Origin: Leptospira haakeii
Lineage (GTDB): Bacteria; Spirochaetota; Leptospiria; Leptospirales; Leptospiraceae
Reading direction: 5' to 3'
Assembly (NCBI RefSeq): GCF_002812045.1
Contig: NZ_NPEG01000009.1
Coordinates: 1 to 64,000, forward strand
DNA length: 64,000 nt
Below the pieces are notes generated by a model, which saw only the letters and a program-made list of their open reading frames with translations, was not told the origin of the DNA and did not search any database. Positions 1-15,241 of the stretch are shown here, in pieces (the stretch's first letter is position 1; every line of letters begins with the position of its first letter). The position numbers were made by a program, and so were the translations under genes.

Positions 1-45
1 GGCCACGGTGGAGGTGGTCATGGAGGAAGCGGAATTATATTCTAA
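1..45 (+). CDS. C-terminal tail of an unknown protein (partial)
   Basis: The reading frame that starts at base 1 gives a glycine- and histidine-rich tail (GHGGGGHGGSGIIF) and stops with TAA at 43-45. The rest of the gene lies outside the window, so no function can be given. Gly/His-rich tails occur in metal-handling proteins, but that is only a suggestion. A perfect stem-loop follows about 20 bases downstream. Confidence 0.4.
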   Translation, partial: GHGGGGHGGSGIIF

Positions 46-56
46 GTTTTAGACAC

Positions 57-87
57 AAAAAAAGGAAACCGAGGAGATTCGGTTTCC
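57..87 (-). terminator. Rho-independent terminator of the fatty acid hydroxylase gene
   Basis: A perfect 9-bp stem (64-72 with 79-87, GGAAACCGA/TCGGTTTCC) has a 6-base loop and is preceded on the plus strand by seven A residues at 57-63. Read leftwards this is a GC-containing hairpin followed by a U-tract, about 35 bases past the end of the leftward hydroxylase gene. It may also stop rightward transcription of the partial gene at 1-45. Confidence 0.8.
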
Positions 88-120
88 AACTTGAGCTAAT
101 GAAAATTATATAGAGGAAAT

Positions 121-960
121 TTACTTCGCAAATCCTATTTGAGAGGTTAGATCAGTTTTTGTATAATCTTCCTTCTTCTCTGCTACCTCATCAAAATAGG
201 TTTCGTAATTCGGGAAATTTGTTCCCATGATCCTGTCCCAAAAATTGAAATAGAGGCTATAGTTCCCATGAAACTTTTGGTGATGAAGGTTATGATGAGT
301 AGAAGTATTGATCCATTTTGTGATCGGATGACTTGCCCAACCTTTTGGGAAAAATTCATATCCTAGATGCCACCAGATATTCATTATCATCGCATAAAAT
401 GTATGGAATATAAATACTCCGAAATGGATCGGAACCAAACTGATAAACGGCACCACGTAAATCGCTTCTAAAAAGGCTTCTGCCCAGTGGAAATTATAAG
501 CTGCTAAAGGAGAAGGGTTTACGGATTTATGATGGATTGCATGGACGAAAGTATAAACCTTTTTATGATGCATTAGCCTATGAGCCCAATAGAACCAAGT
601 CTCATGCCAAACTGTGATCAAGATAAAACTAAAGATTGTATAAGCCCAACTATGTTCGGAGATATTGAAGTAGAGAGCTCTCGGGAGATATCCTAATTTT
701 TGAAGACTGAACGAAATGACTGCAACTAAGCTAAACATTACCATCGTAACTGCAGATTGTTTGATCTCGTATACTACCTTCTCCCATTTTGGGAAATTTT
801 TCTGGATTCTATATTTCTCAAAGTATCCTTTTTTCCAAACCCAGAATATAAAGAATGCAAGTCCTGCTAAAGGATAGTATCTAATAAAGTTCATTGAAAG
901 TTGGAATAATCCGAAATTCCGAACACATTCCCAACCGAAATCACAAGCGTTGATTGCCAT
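121..960 (-). CDS. Fatty acid hydroxylase / sterol desaturase family membrane protein
   Basis: This 279-residue polytopic membrane protein has the histidine boxes of the fatty acid hydroxylase/sterol desaturase (ERG3/C4-methyl oxidase) superfamily: HETWFYWAHRLMHH (H119, H127, H131, H132), HAIHH (H140, H143, H144) and THHNLHH (H222, H223, H226, H227). In this family the histidines bind a di-iron centre that activates oxygen for hydroxylation or desaturation of a lipid in the membrane. Hydrophobic segments lie near residues 24-41, 70-90, 105-118 and 165-195. A strong ribosome-binding site (GGAGGAAA) precedes the ATG. The gene follows a membrane AraC regulator on the same strand with a gap of about 100 bases. 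A second member of equal length is encoded at 17844-18683. The true substrate cannot be read from the sequence. Confidence 0.88.
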   Translation of the reverse strand: MAINACDFGWECVRNFGLFQLSMNFIRYYPLAGLAFFIFWVWKKGYFEKYRIQKNFPKWEKVVYEIKQSAVTMVMFSLVAVISFSLQKLGYLPRALYFNISEHSWAYTIFSFILITVWHETWFYWAHRLMHHKKVYTFVHAIHHKSVNPSPLAAYNFHWAEAFLEAIYVVPFISLVPIHFGVFIFHTFYAMIMNIWWHLGYEFFPKGWASHPITKWINTSTHHNLHHQKFHGNYSLYFNFWDRIMGTNFPNYETYFDEVAEKKEDYTKTDLTSQIGFAK

Positions 961-1062
961 TTTTCCTCCGATCTCTGCATTCAGTTTACAGCGGATCTAA
1001 AAAGAAATCGTCCTCCCCGATCGGAGCGGAATAAAATATACGTCCAGACCGATCGAAACGGA

Positions 1063-2178
1063 CTATTTGGACTTATTTTTTCGTATTTTATTTCTGTATT
1101 CGGAAGGTGTAAATCCGGTCTCCTTTCGGAAAACCTCGTTAAAAGCGGATTTGGAGCCGAATCCTGAAGAATATGCAATGGATAATAAAACTTCCTGAGG
1201 ATCTGATTCTATTTTCTTTTTGGCCTCTTGTACCCTGTATTCATTCAATAATTGAAAGAAATTTTTTCCAATCTCGTTGTTCAGATATTCTGAAAGTTGG
1301 TGAGTGCTGATCTCTAATTTGCCTGCTAAAAATCCCAGGGTTAGATCTTCTTTTAAGAAAACCTTCTCCTTTTGAAATAGGCTTTCTAAGTTTTGTTTGA
1401 TATCCTCTAGATCTAATCCGTTAAGTTGTGACGCTCTGTATTTTTTCTCTTCTTCTACTACTCTTTGCACTTCTAAAAAGAATTCGGGGTATCCTTGGCG
1501 TAGAATGTACAAAGAACATAAAAAAATCCCCACTAAGGAGCCGACTCCTTCTAAACCTCTGATAGACCCTATCGATACCGATATTGCTCCGTATAATAAA
1601 ATGATTAAAATACAAACGCTTACTCCTAAGATTGTAAGCATTCTTGGGTCCTTGTATATAACTGAGAATCTAAAGCCCGAAAACAAACGAAAGAATGTAG
1701 AAAGTAAGAATACGAACATGAGTCCAAGTGTACTTAATACCGGGATTTTTAAGAATAAGGGAAGGCCGGTTGTCTGTAGATCTTTGAGTAATTCGATCTT
1801 TTCTATTCCTCCTAAAAAATAGAAATTAGACATCCATAGAAATATCGCGAGAGCGGGAAGCATCTTCAGGTAGAAAATTTTTTTTGATTCAGGAGTGTTT
1901 CCCATGGCAAGGAGAAGATAACGTTCTATAAAAGGACCCATAAGCGCTGATATAGGAAGATGGGTTAGATACAAGCCGGGAAAACGTACGATCATCTTGC
2001 ACGTAATCAAAAATGCATGAATAAGAAAGAGCCCGACTAATAGGAAAATGAAGGCGAGTAAGTTTTGTTTTTCTCCTTTAGGAGAAGAAAATATTTCTCC
2101 CAAAGAAAATAAAAATGCTAGTCCGATCGAAAAGACTAAAAATAGGGAAGTATAAGATTGGGTTCCGAACTCATTCAT
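1063..2178 (-). CDS. AraC-family regulator with N-terminal multi-pass membrane domain
   Basis: The 371-residue product has about seven hydrophobic segments in residues 10-235 and an AraC-type double helix-turn-helix in residues about 260-368, with the typical IAYSSGFGSKSAFNEVFRKE and GFTPSEYR signatures in its second half. The architecture suggests a membrane sensor joined directly to a DNA-binding domain, a form known from other spirochaetes and Bacteroidetes. The ATG overlaps the vapC stop codon as ATGA, so the gene is probably translated from the vapBC transcript. The fatty acid hydroxylase gene downstream is on the same strand and could be its target, but no operator was recognised. Confidence 0.85.
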   Translation of the reverse strand: MNEFGTQSYTSLFLVFSIGLAFLFSLGEIFSSPKGEKQNLLAFIFLLVGLFLIHAFLITCKMIVRFPGLYLTHLPISALMGPFIERYLLLAMGNTPESKKIFYLKMLPALAIFLWMSNFYFLGGIEKIELLKDLQTTGLPLFLKIPVLSTLGLMFVFLLSTFFRLFSGFRFSVIYKDPRMLTILGVSVCILIILLYGAISVSIGSIRGLEGVGSLVGIFLCSLYILRQGYPEFFLEVQRVVEEEKKYRASQLNGLDLEDIKQNLESLFQKEKVFLKEDLTLGFLAGKLEISTHQLSEYLNNEIGKNFFQLLNEYRVQEAKKKIESDPQEVLLSIAYSSGFGSKSAFNEVFRKETGFTPSEYRNKIRKNKSK

Positions 2179-2546
2179 GGTGTAATTTCCGAGATGCCAA
2201 CCTTCTCCGCAGCCTTTACTAAGGATAGGTCTGCAGAATATAGTTTTGCACTTCCTAATACACAGCTTGCAAGCAAATGCGCGTCTATCCAGCCGATTCC
2301 TAGTCCGGCTAGTGAATTTCTTTCTGAAAAGATCATTGTCTCTTTATGGTTTGCAATCGGAACTTCTTTTAATTGCACATATTCAGTTAGAAAAGAACTC
2401 TTATTCTTAAAATTTCCCAAACTGAGTTCTCCTTCTACCATAGGATGACGTCTGACCAAGCCTAAGCGGAGAAGTTCCATAAGTTTCGGATCCGATTTTC
2501 GCAGATGATTGATCCAAACAGAAGTATCTACAAGCACTACACTCAT
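2175..2546 (-). CDS. vapC: VapC-type PIN-domain ribonuclease toxin
   Basis: This 123-residue protein is a single PIN domain. The acidic residues expected at the metal site are visible: D7 (VDTSVW), E40 (VEGELSLG), D88 (GWIDAHLLAS) and D106 (LYSADL). VapC toxins cut RNA, often initiator tRNA or the sarcin-ricin loop, when not held by their VapB partner. The start codon overlaps the vapB stop by four bases (ATGA) and the stop overlaps the next gene in the same way. The target RNA cannot be inferred. Confidence 0.9.
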   Translation of the reverse strand: MSVVLVDTSVWINHLRKSDPKLMELLRLGLVRRHPMVEGELSLGNFKNKSSFLTEYVQLKEVPIANHKETMIFSERNSLAGLGIGWIDAHLLASCVLGSAKLYSADLSLVKAAEKVGISEITP

Positions 2547-2746
2547 TTAGAGATTTTTTTGCGGATTGGACCTTCTGCTTTCGGATCGCTTCCGCCTAAA
2601 AGAGCCATTCTTTCTGCGGATTTTTCCCGAATAAGTGCGCGCAATCCCTCTTGCACGAGACGTGTCTTTTCTTGGATCCCGGTGTAGTCTTGGGCGCTGG
2701 AGATCAGTTCGTCTGGGATATATAGGGTGGTTTTGACAGCTACCAT
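2543..2746 (-). CDS. vapB: VapB-type antitoxin
   Basis: The chosen ATG at 2746 gives a 67-residue protein starting MVAVKTTLYIPDEL, the usual N-terminus of ribbon-helix-helix VapB antitoxins; the charged C-terminal part (from about residue 40) would wrap the toxin. A longer frame from 2809 would add 21 residues that do not look like the family. The start is preceded by a good promoter whose -10 element ends only seven bases before the ATG, so the mRNA may be leaderless. VapB normally represses its own operon together with VapC. Confidence 0.85.
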   Translation of the reverse strand: MVAVKTTLYIPDELISSAQDYTGIQEKTRLVQEGLRALIREKSAERMALLGGSDPKAEGPIRKKISK

Positions 2747-2753
2747 ATAAGGT

Positions 2754-2782
2754 AATATATGGCAATATATGCCATATGTCAA
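2754..2782 (-). promoter_or_regulatory. vapBC promoter with overlapping palindromic operator
   Basis: On the minus strand a perfect -35 TTGACA (2782-2777) and a -10 TATATT (2759-2754) are separated by 17 bases. Inside the spacer lies a 7-7-7 palindrome, ATATGGC and GCCATAT at 2757-2763 and 2771-2777. Its position over the promoter fits autorepression by the VapBC complex. The predicted transcription start falls at about 2747, next to the ATG at 2746. Confidence 0.7.
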
Positions 2783-3009
2783 GAAAGCTGAGCCGGAAAA
2801 GTGATTCATGAGCGGAAATGTTGTTCCGCATTGCAGTTAGCAGGGAAAATTTAGAAAGTACATTATCTTCTCCCGAATGAATAGCTCACTTATGTCGCAT
2901 AAGACTGAAGACATCACGCTAAAGTGGAGTGACGCTCCGGGATACAGGCGGAAAAAAACTTCTCCCTTGCATAAATAATGCCAGCAACTAGGGAATAGCC
3001 GCTAAAACC
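2783..3009. other. Intergenic region between vapB and the tRNA/secE promoter
   Basis: No open reading frame with a convincing start was found here. A small stem-loop, GCGGAA at 2812-2817 pairing with TTCCGC at 2824-2829, lies behind the vapB promoter. A nested hairpin formed by CCCT/AGGG and GCAT/ATGC lies at about 2954-2983. It carries a fragment resembling the 3' part of a TPP riboswitch, but the rest of that motif is missing. The segment separates the two divergent transcription units. Confidence 0.4.
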
Positions 3010-3039
3010 TTGACCAGGGACCCTGGGTAAAAATACTGT
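3010..3039 (+). promoter_or_regulatory. Probable promoter of the tRNA-Thr/tRNA-Trp/secE-nusG unit
   Basis: TTGACC at 3010-3015 is a good -35 element. ATACTG (3033-3038, spacing 17) or TACTGT (3034-3039, spacing 18) can serve as the -10. The spacer holds the 13-base palindrome CCAGGG-A-CCCTGG (3014-3026), which overlaps the end of the -35. The predicted start is about 35 bases before tRNA-Thr. Confidence 0.5.
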
Positions 3040-3078
3040 GTATTTCTAGCTCCTCTTCTGGGAGCGGGTAGATAGACA

Positions 3079-3153
<75 letters not shown>

Positions 3154-3161
3154 GTTCGAAT

Positions 3162-3232
<71 letters not shown>

Positions 3233-3276
3233 GAGTTTTTTCCGCAGGTTCTTTGAGTTTAGGAAGGATTTATATA

Positions 3277-3459
3277 GTGAAGTTTGGCGCATTTGTACAA
3301 GAATGTAGAGAAGAACTTAAAAAAGTTCAATGGCCGAATAGACAAGAGGTGATGCAGTCCACCATCGTTGTTCTAGTCACGGTGTTATTTTTCTCTGCCT
3401 TCCTATTCTTTTCGGATACTGCGATTGTGAAGTTGCTTACCGGATTCTGGAATCTGTAA
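3277..3459 (+). CDS. secE: Preprotein translocase subunit SecE
   Basis: With the GTG at 3277 the product is 60 residues long, typical of the short bacterial SecE. It has an amphipathic N-terminal helix with the conserved [14 protein letters not shown] stretch and one transmembrane helix (about residues 30-50). SecE clamps SecY in the SecYEG channel. The ribosome-binding site AGGAAGG lies nine bases upstream, which supports this start over a TTG at 3253. nusG follows after about 20 bases. Confidence 0.93.
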   Translation: MKFGAFVQECREELKKVQWPNRQEVMQSTIVVLVTVLFFSAFLFFSDTAIVKLLTGFWNL

Positions 3460-3481
3460 GAACTTAGGGTAAAATGTGATT

Positions 3482-4030
3482 ATGATGGCTGATTTGAAAT
3501 GGTATGCGTTACAGACTTATTCCGGTCACGAGAATAAGGTCCAGAAAAATCTGGAAAAGCTGATCCAACAGCGCAAGCTGGAGGAGAAGATTTCTCAAGT
3601 GCGCATTCCTACCATGGAAGTCGCCGAGATGAAGAACGGCAAAAAGAAGGTCACTAAGAAGAAACTTATGCCGGGCTATGTTCTTGTTGAAATGGATATG
3701 GACGAAGACCTTCGATTCATGATCCAAAGTCTTCCTTCTGTTTCCACTTTTGTGGGATCAAAAGATGGGGGACCAGAGCCTCTTTCCGTAGACGAAGTGA
3801 AAAATCTTTTCGCGGAAACCGGAGAGTTCCAATCTGAGGAGCCAGTTACTCCTAGATTGTTGTTTAAAGTGGGAGATAGCCTGAAGATTATCGATGGCCC
3901 TTTCGCGAATTTTACTGGAGTCGTAGACGAGATCTTCCCGGACAAAGGAAGACTCAGAGTGAAGGTGGAGATTTTCGGACGCTCTACCCCTGTGGAATTA
4001 GATTATCTACAGGTCAAAACCGAACCCTGA
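3482..4030 (+). CDS. nusG: Transcription termination/antitermination factor NusG
   Basis: The product (about 182 residues) has the NusG N-terminal domain (WYALQTYSGHENKVQKNLE near the start, MPGYVLVEMDMD near residue 65) that binds the RNA polymerase clamp, and a C-terminal KOW domain (FKVGDSLKIIDGPFANFTGVV). The KOW domain contacts Rho or ribosomal protein S10, whose gene is at 54327. Possible starts are GTG 3476, ATG 3482 and ATG 3485; the weak Shine-Dalgarno AGGG at 3466 does not decide between them. Confidence 0.93.
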   Translation: MMADLKWYALQTYSGHENKVQKNLEKLIQQRKLEEKISQVRIPTMEVAEMKNGKKKVTKKKLMPGYVLVEMDMDEDLRFMIQSLPSVSTFVGSKDGGPEPLSVDEVKNLFAETGEFQSEEPVTPRLLFKVGDSLKIIDGPFANFTGVVDEIFPDKGRLRVKVEIFGRSTPVELDYLQVKTEP

Positions 4031-4071
4031 CCGGTGGGAGAACCGGGAGAAACAAATAAGGTGTTTCGCCA

Positions 4072-4500
4072 ATGGCAGCAAAAAAAGTAGTAAAGCAGAT
4101 TAAGCTCCAGGTTGAAGCCGGTAAGGCCAACCCTGCTCCTCCAGTCGGACCGGCTCTTGGTCAGGCAGGATTGAACATCATGGAGTTCTGCAAGCAGTTC
4201 AACGAAAGAAGTAAGTCCCAGATCGGGTACAAACTTCCTGTTGTAATCACAGTATTCTCCGACAGGAGTTTTACATTCATTACCAAGTCTCCTCCGGCAG
4301 CTCTTCTTGTTAAGAAAGCAATCGGATTAGAGTCTGGTTCCGCAACTCCTCATACCACTAAGGTAGGGAAGATTTCTCGTAAGCAATTAGAAGAAATTGC
4401 TAAAACCAAAATGGAAGACTTAAACGCGAACGATCTGGACGCAGCTGTTCAAATTATCGCTGGAACTTGTCGTTCTATGGGCGTTACGGTAGAGGGTTAA
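4072..4500 (+). CDS. rplK: 50S ribosomal protein L11
   Basis: At 142 residues this is a full-length L11. The proline-rich [11 protein letters not shown] stretch (residues 21-31), which contacts the GTPase-associated centre of 23S rRNA and is the thiostrepton-sensitive region, is intact. The C-terminal RNA-binding domain includes [14 protein letters not shown]. rplA begins three bases after its stop codon. Confidence 0.97.
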   Translation: MAAKKVVKQIKLQVEAGKANPAPPVGPALGQAGLNIMEFCKQFNERSKSQIGYKLPVVITVFSDRSFTFITKSPPAALLVKKAIGLESGSATPHTTKVGKISRKQLEEIAKTKMEDLNANDLDAAVQIIAGTCRSMGVTVEG

Positions 4501-4503
4501 TTC

Positions 4504-5196
<693 letters not shown>

Positions 5197-5222
5197 GGAT
5201 GTAGTAGACGGGAGTAGGAACA

Positions 5223-5756
5223 ATGCCCAGCCAGGAAAAAATTGAAGCAGTTGCCGAATTAAAAGGCAGATTAGAAAAACGTAGCGACTTTATCCTAGCC
5301 AGCTACAGCGGACTCACAGTAGAAGAGATCACAAATCTTCGCGCGAAACTTCGTAAAGAAGGATCCGAGATGAAAGTGATCAAGAACAATCTCTTTCTAC
5401 TCGCACTTAAGGAATCCGAGAAGCATAAGGATAAGAACATCGCCTTTGGATCCGAATACAAAGGACCTCTAGCGGCGATTTTTGCGGATGCAAATCTTCC
5501 AAGCGCAGCCAAAATTCTAAAAGAATTCGCTAAGACGAATAAGAATCTTATTCTGAAAGCGGGATATTTAGATGGATCGGTTCTGAACGGAGAAGATGTG
5601 GAAGCAATTGCGGGTCTTCCGAGCAGAGAACAACTTCTTGCTCAGATCGCAGGCGGTATCAATGGTCCGGCAAGAAGTATTGCTTCTGGCTTGAACCAAA
5701 TTATCGCAGGACTTGCACGTGCTATCCAAGCAGCGGCAGAAAAGAATAATCAGTAG
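5223..5756 (+). CDS. rplJ: 50S ribosomal protein L10
   Basis: This 177-residue protein starts with the usual N-terminal globular part ([25 protein letters not shown]), which binds 23S rRNA next to L11. It ends with a long alanine-rich helix ([20 protein letters not shown]) that carries the L7/L12 dimers. The ATG follows a GGAGTAGGA ribosome-binding site, and only 26 bases separate it from rplA, so no long autogenous leader is present here. Confidence 0.97.
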   Translation: MPSQEKIEAVAELKGRLEKRSDFILASYSGLTVEEITNLRAKLRKEGSEMKVIKNNLFLLALKESEKHKDKNIAFGSEYKGPLAAIFADANLPSAAKILKEFAKTNKNLILKAGYLDGSVLNGEDVEAIAGLPSREQLLAQIAGGINGPARSIASGLNQIIAGLARAIQAAAEKNNQ

Positions 5757-5804
5757 AACCAATTTAGTAGTTAAAAGGACCAAACGGAATCAAAGGAGCA
5801 CCAA

Positions 5805-6188
5805 ATGTCTACCACTGAAGCGTTATTAGAACAACTCGGCAAACTTACCCTAGTAGAAGCAGCCGACCTAGTTAAAAAAATGGAGGAGAAGTTCGGAATT
5901 TCCGCAGCGGCTCCAGTAGCAGTTGCAGCAGCAGCACCTGCAGGCGGCGGAGCAGCGGCAGCAGATGAGCCTGCTTCCTTCAACGTTGTATTAAAAGGTT
6001 TCGGCGATAAAAAAATCGAAGTTATCAAGGTTGTTCGCGAGATCACTGGTCTTGGCTTGAAAGAAGCAAAAGATCTAGTAGAAGCTGGCGGAAAGTCTGT
6101 TAAAGACGGCGTTGCAAAAGCAGAAGCTGACGACATTAAAAAGAAATTAGAAGCTGTCGGAGCTCAAATCGAACTTAAGGCTGTCTAA
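5805..6188 (+). CDS. rplL: 50S ribosomal protein L7/L12
   Basis: The 127-residue stalk protein has an N-terminal dimerisation helix pair, an Ala/Gly-rich hinge (about residues 38-57) and a C-terminal factor-binding domain with the conserved [20 protein letters not shown] motif. It recruits translational GTPases, two of which (the TetM/EF-G-like protein and EF-Tu) are encoded at the right of the window. Two stem-loops separate it from rpoB. Confidence 0.97.
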   Translation: MSTTEALLEQLGKLTLVEAADLVKKMEEKFGISAAAPVAVAAAAPAGGGAAAADEPASFNVVLKGFGDKKIEVIKVVREITGLGLKEAKDLVEAGGKSVKDGVAKAEADDIKKKLEAVGAQIELKAV

Positions 6189-6226
6189 TCAGGGAGCCGA
6201 GGCTTTGTCTCCTCGATATCTGATTA
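6186..6226 (+). other. Compound stem-loop after rplL
   Basis: TAATCAG (6186-6192, starting inside the rplL stop codon) pairs with CTGATTA (6220-6226), and an inner CGAGG (6198-6202) pairs with CCTCG (6211-6215). No U-tract follows, so this looks like a processing or stability element. It is the first of two tandem hairpins in the rplL-rpoB gap. Confidence 0.55.
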
Positions 6227-6240
6227 AAATCCTTTCACTC

Positions 6241-6283
6241 AGGCAAGGAGGCCAGCGTACTTCCTTGCCTTATTGCATTTTTT
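6241..6283 (+). terminator. Attenuator-like terminator between rplL and rpoB
   Basis: An 11-bp stem (6241-6251 with 6260-6270, one G-U pair) with an 8-base loop is followed by TATTGCATTTTTTC. The offset U-run suggests partial termination. Partial termination at this point is well known in E. coli, where it lowers rpoBC expression relative to the ribosomal protein genes. Confidence 0.6.
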
Positions 6284-6323
6284 CGCGCAGTTATAATTTT
6301 CCATCATCCCAGGGAGCACACGA

Positions 6324-10004
<3,681 letters not shown>

Positions 10005-10016
10005 GGGTAAGGTAGC

Positions 10017-14222
<4,206 letters not shown>

Positions 14223-14241
14223 AGGAAAGCTTTACAATAGA

Positions 14242-14281
14242 GCAGGGTCGGTAGAACTGGTAAAATAGGTCACCGGCCTGC
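14242..14281 (+). other. Stem-loop in the rpoC-rpsL gap
   Basis: GCAGGGTCGGT (14242-14252) pairs with ACCGGCCTGC (14272-14281) with one bulged G, around a 19-base loop. No U-tract follows, and rpsL starts 16 bases later. The hairpin may be an RNA-processing site or a control element for rpsL translation; its function is unknown. Confidence 0.45.
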
Positions 14282-14297
14282 TAAAAAGAAGAAACTC

Positions 14298-14672
14298 ATG
14301 CCTACAATTAGCCAACTTATACGTCATGGCAGGAAGAAACAGGTTAACAAATCTAAATCTCCTGCATTAAAAAGTAGCCCGCAGCGTCGGGGAGTGTGCA
14401 CGAAGGTGACTACCTTCACACCGAAAAAACCGAACTCAGCTTTGAGAAAAGTTGCAAGGGTTCGTTTAACAACCGGTATTGAAGTGACCGCTTATATTCC
14501 CGGTGAGGGACATAACCTGCAAGAGCACAACGTTGTTCTTATCCGCGGGGGAAGGGTAAAAGACCTTCCAGGGGTTCGTTATCATATTATCCGTGGTACC
14601 TTGGATACTCTCGGTATCGATAAACGTCGTAAGAGTCGTTCTAAGTATGGAACGAAAAAACCTAAGGCGTAA
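14298..14672 (+). CDS. rpsL: 30S ribosomal protein S12
   Basis: The 124-residue decoding-centre protein has the conserved loops [11 protein letters not shown] and [14 protein letters not shown]. Lys43 and Lys88, the positions most often changed in streptomycin-resistant mutants, are both wild type. rpsG follows after 11 bases. Confidence 0.98.
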   Translation: MPTISQLIRHGRKKQVNKSKSPALKSSPQRRGVCTKVTTFTPKKPNSALRKVARVRLTTGIEVTAYIPGEGHNLQEHNVVLIRGGRVKDLPGVRYHIIRGTLDTLGIDKRRKSRSKYGTKKPKA

Positions 14673-14683
14673 GGGAGTTAGGA

Positions 14684-15157
14684 ATGTCTAGAAGAAGAGG
14701 AAAAGTCGAACCACGCAAGATCCAACCGGACTCGGTTTATGGAGATGCAAACATCGCGAAATTCATCAATTGCCTAATGCTGGATGGAAAAAAATCAGTA
14801 GCTGAAGGTTTATTTTACGACGCTCTTGATTTAATTCAAAAGAAAACCGGAAATGATCCTTACGTTACTTTTAAAGAAGCATTAGAAAACGTTAAACCAC
14901 AAGTGGAAGTAAAATCTCGCCGAGTGGGTGGTGTGACTTACCAAGTTCCGATCGAAGTTCGCCCGGAAAGACGTTTAGCTCTTGGAATCAGATGGTTGAT
15001 CCGTTATTCTAGGGACAGAAACGAAAAAGGTATGGCTAATAAGCTTGCTGCTGAATTTATCGAAGCTCAGAAAGGTACCGGAGCAGCAATCAAGAAGAAA
15101 GAAGATATCCGCAAAATGGCAGATGCTAACAAAGCATTCAGCCACTATCGCTGGTAA
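14684..15157 (+). CDS. rpsG: 30S ribosomal protein S7
   Basis: At 157 residues this is a standard S7, the primary assembly protein of the 30S head, with the [19 protein letters not shown] beta-hairpin that contacts 16S rRNA and the E site. In most bacteria fusA follows. Here the operon ends with a terminator and the next gene to the right is on the opposite strand. Confidence 0.98.
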   Translation: MSRRRGKVEPRKIQPDSVYGDANIAKFINCLMLDGKKSVAEGLFYDALDLIQKKTGNDPYVTFKEALENVKPQVEVKSRRVGGVTYQVPIEVRPERRLALGIRWLIRYSRDRNEKGMANKLAAEFIEAQKGTGAAIKKKEDIRKMADANKAFSHYRW

Positions 15158-15175
15158 GAATCTTTTTACTATCGT

Positions 15176-15197
15176 TCGCGGTTGCATGAGACCGCGA
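15176..15197 (+). other. Stem-loop downstream of rpsG
   Basis: TCGCGGT (15176-15182) and ACCGCGA (15191-15197) form a perfect 7-bp GC-rich stem with an 8-base loop, 13 bases before the main terminator. Without a U-tract it is more likely a 3'-end stabiliser than a terminator. Confidence 0.5.
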
Positions 15198-15209
15198 GCA
15201 TCTTTAACG

Positions 15210-15241
15210 AAGGGACTCCTAAAGAGTCCCTTTTTTATTTT
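15210..15241 (+). terminator. Terminator of the rpoBC-rpsL-rpsG operon
   Basis: AAGGGACTC (15210-15218) and GAGTCCCTT (15224-15232) form a perfect 9-bp stem with a 5-base loop, followed by TTTTATTTTT. This is a strong intrinsic terminator. The same stem sequence recurs in a hairpin after rplO (63521-63551). Confidence 0.88.

Noticed and set aside
2543..2809. Longer vapB frame starting at 2809
   Set aside because: The extra 21 residues do not resemble antitoxins and the promoter lies inside that stretch; the ATG at 2746 matches the family start.
2945..2990. Fragment resembling the 3' part of a TPP riboswitch (ATAATGCCAGC ... TAGGGAA)
   Set aside because: The conserved CTGAGA and the rest of the P2/P3 core are missing, two extra bases lie in the junction, and the region leads to tRNA genes, not thiamine genes.
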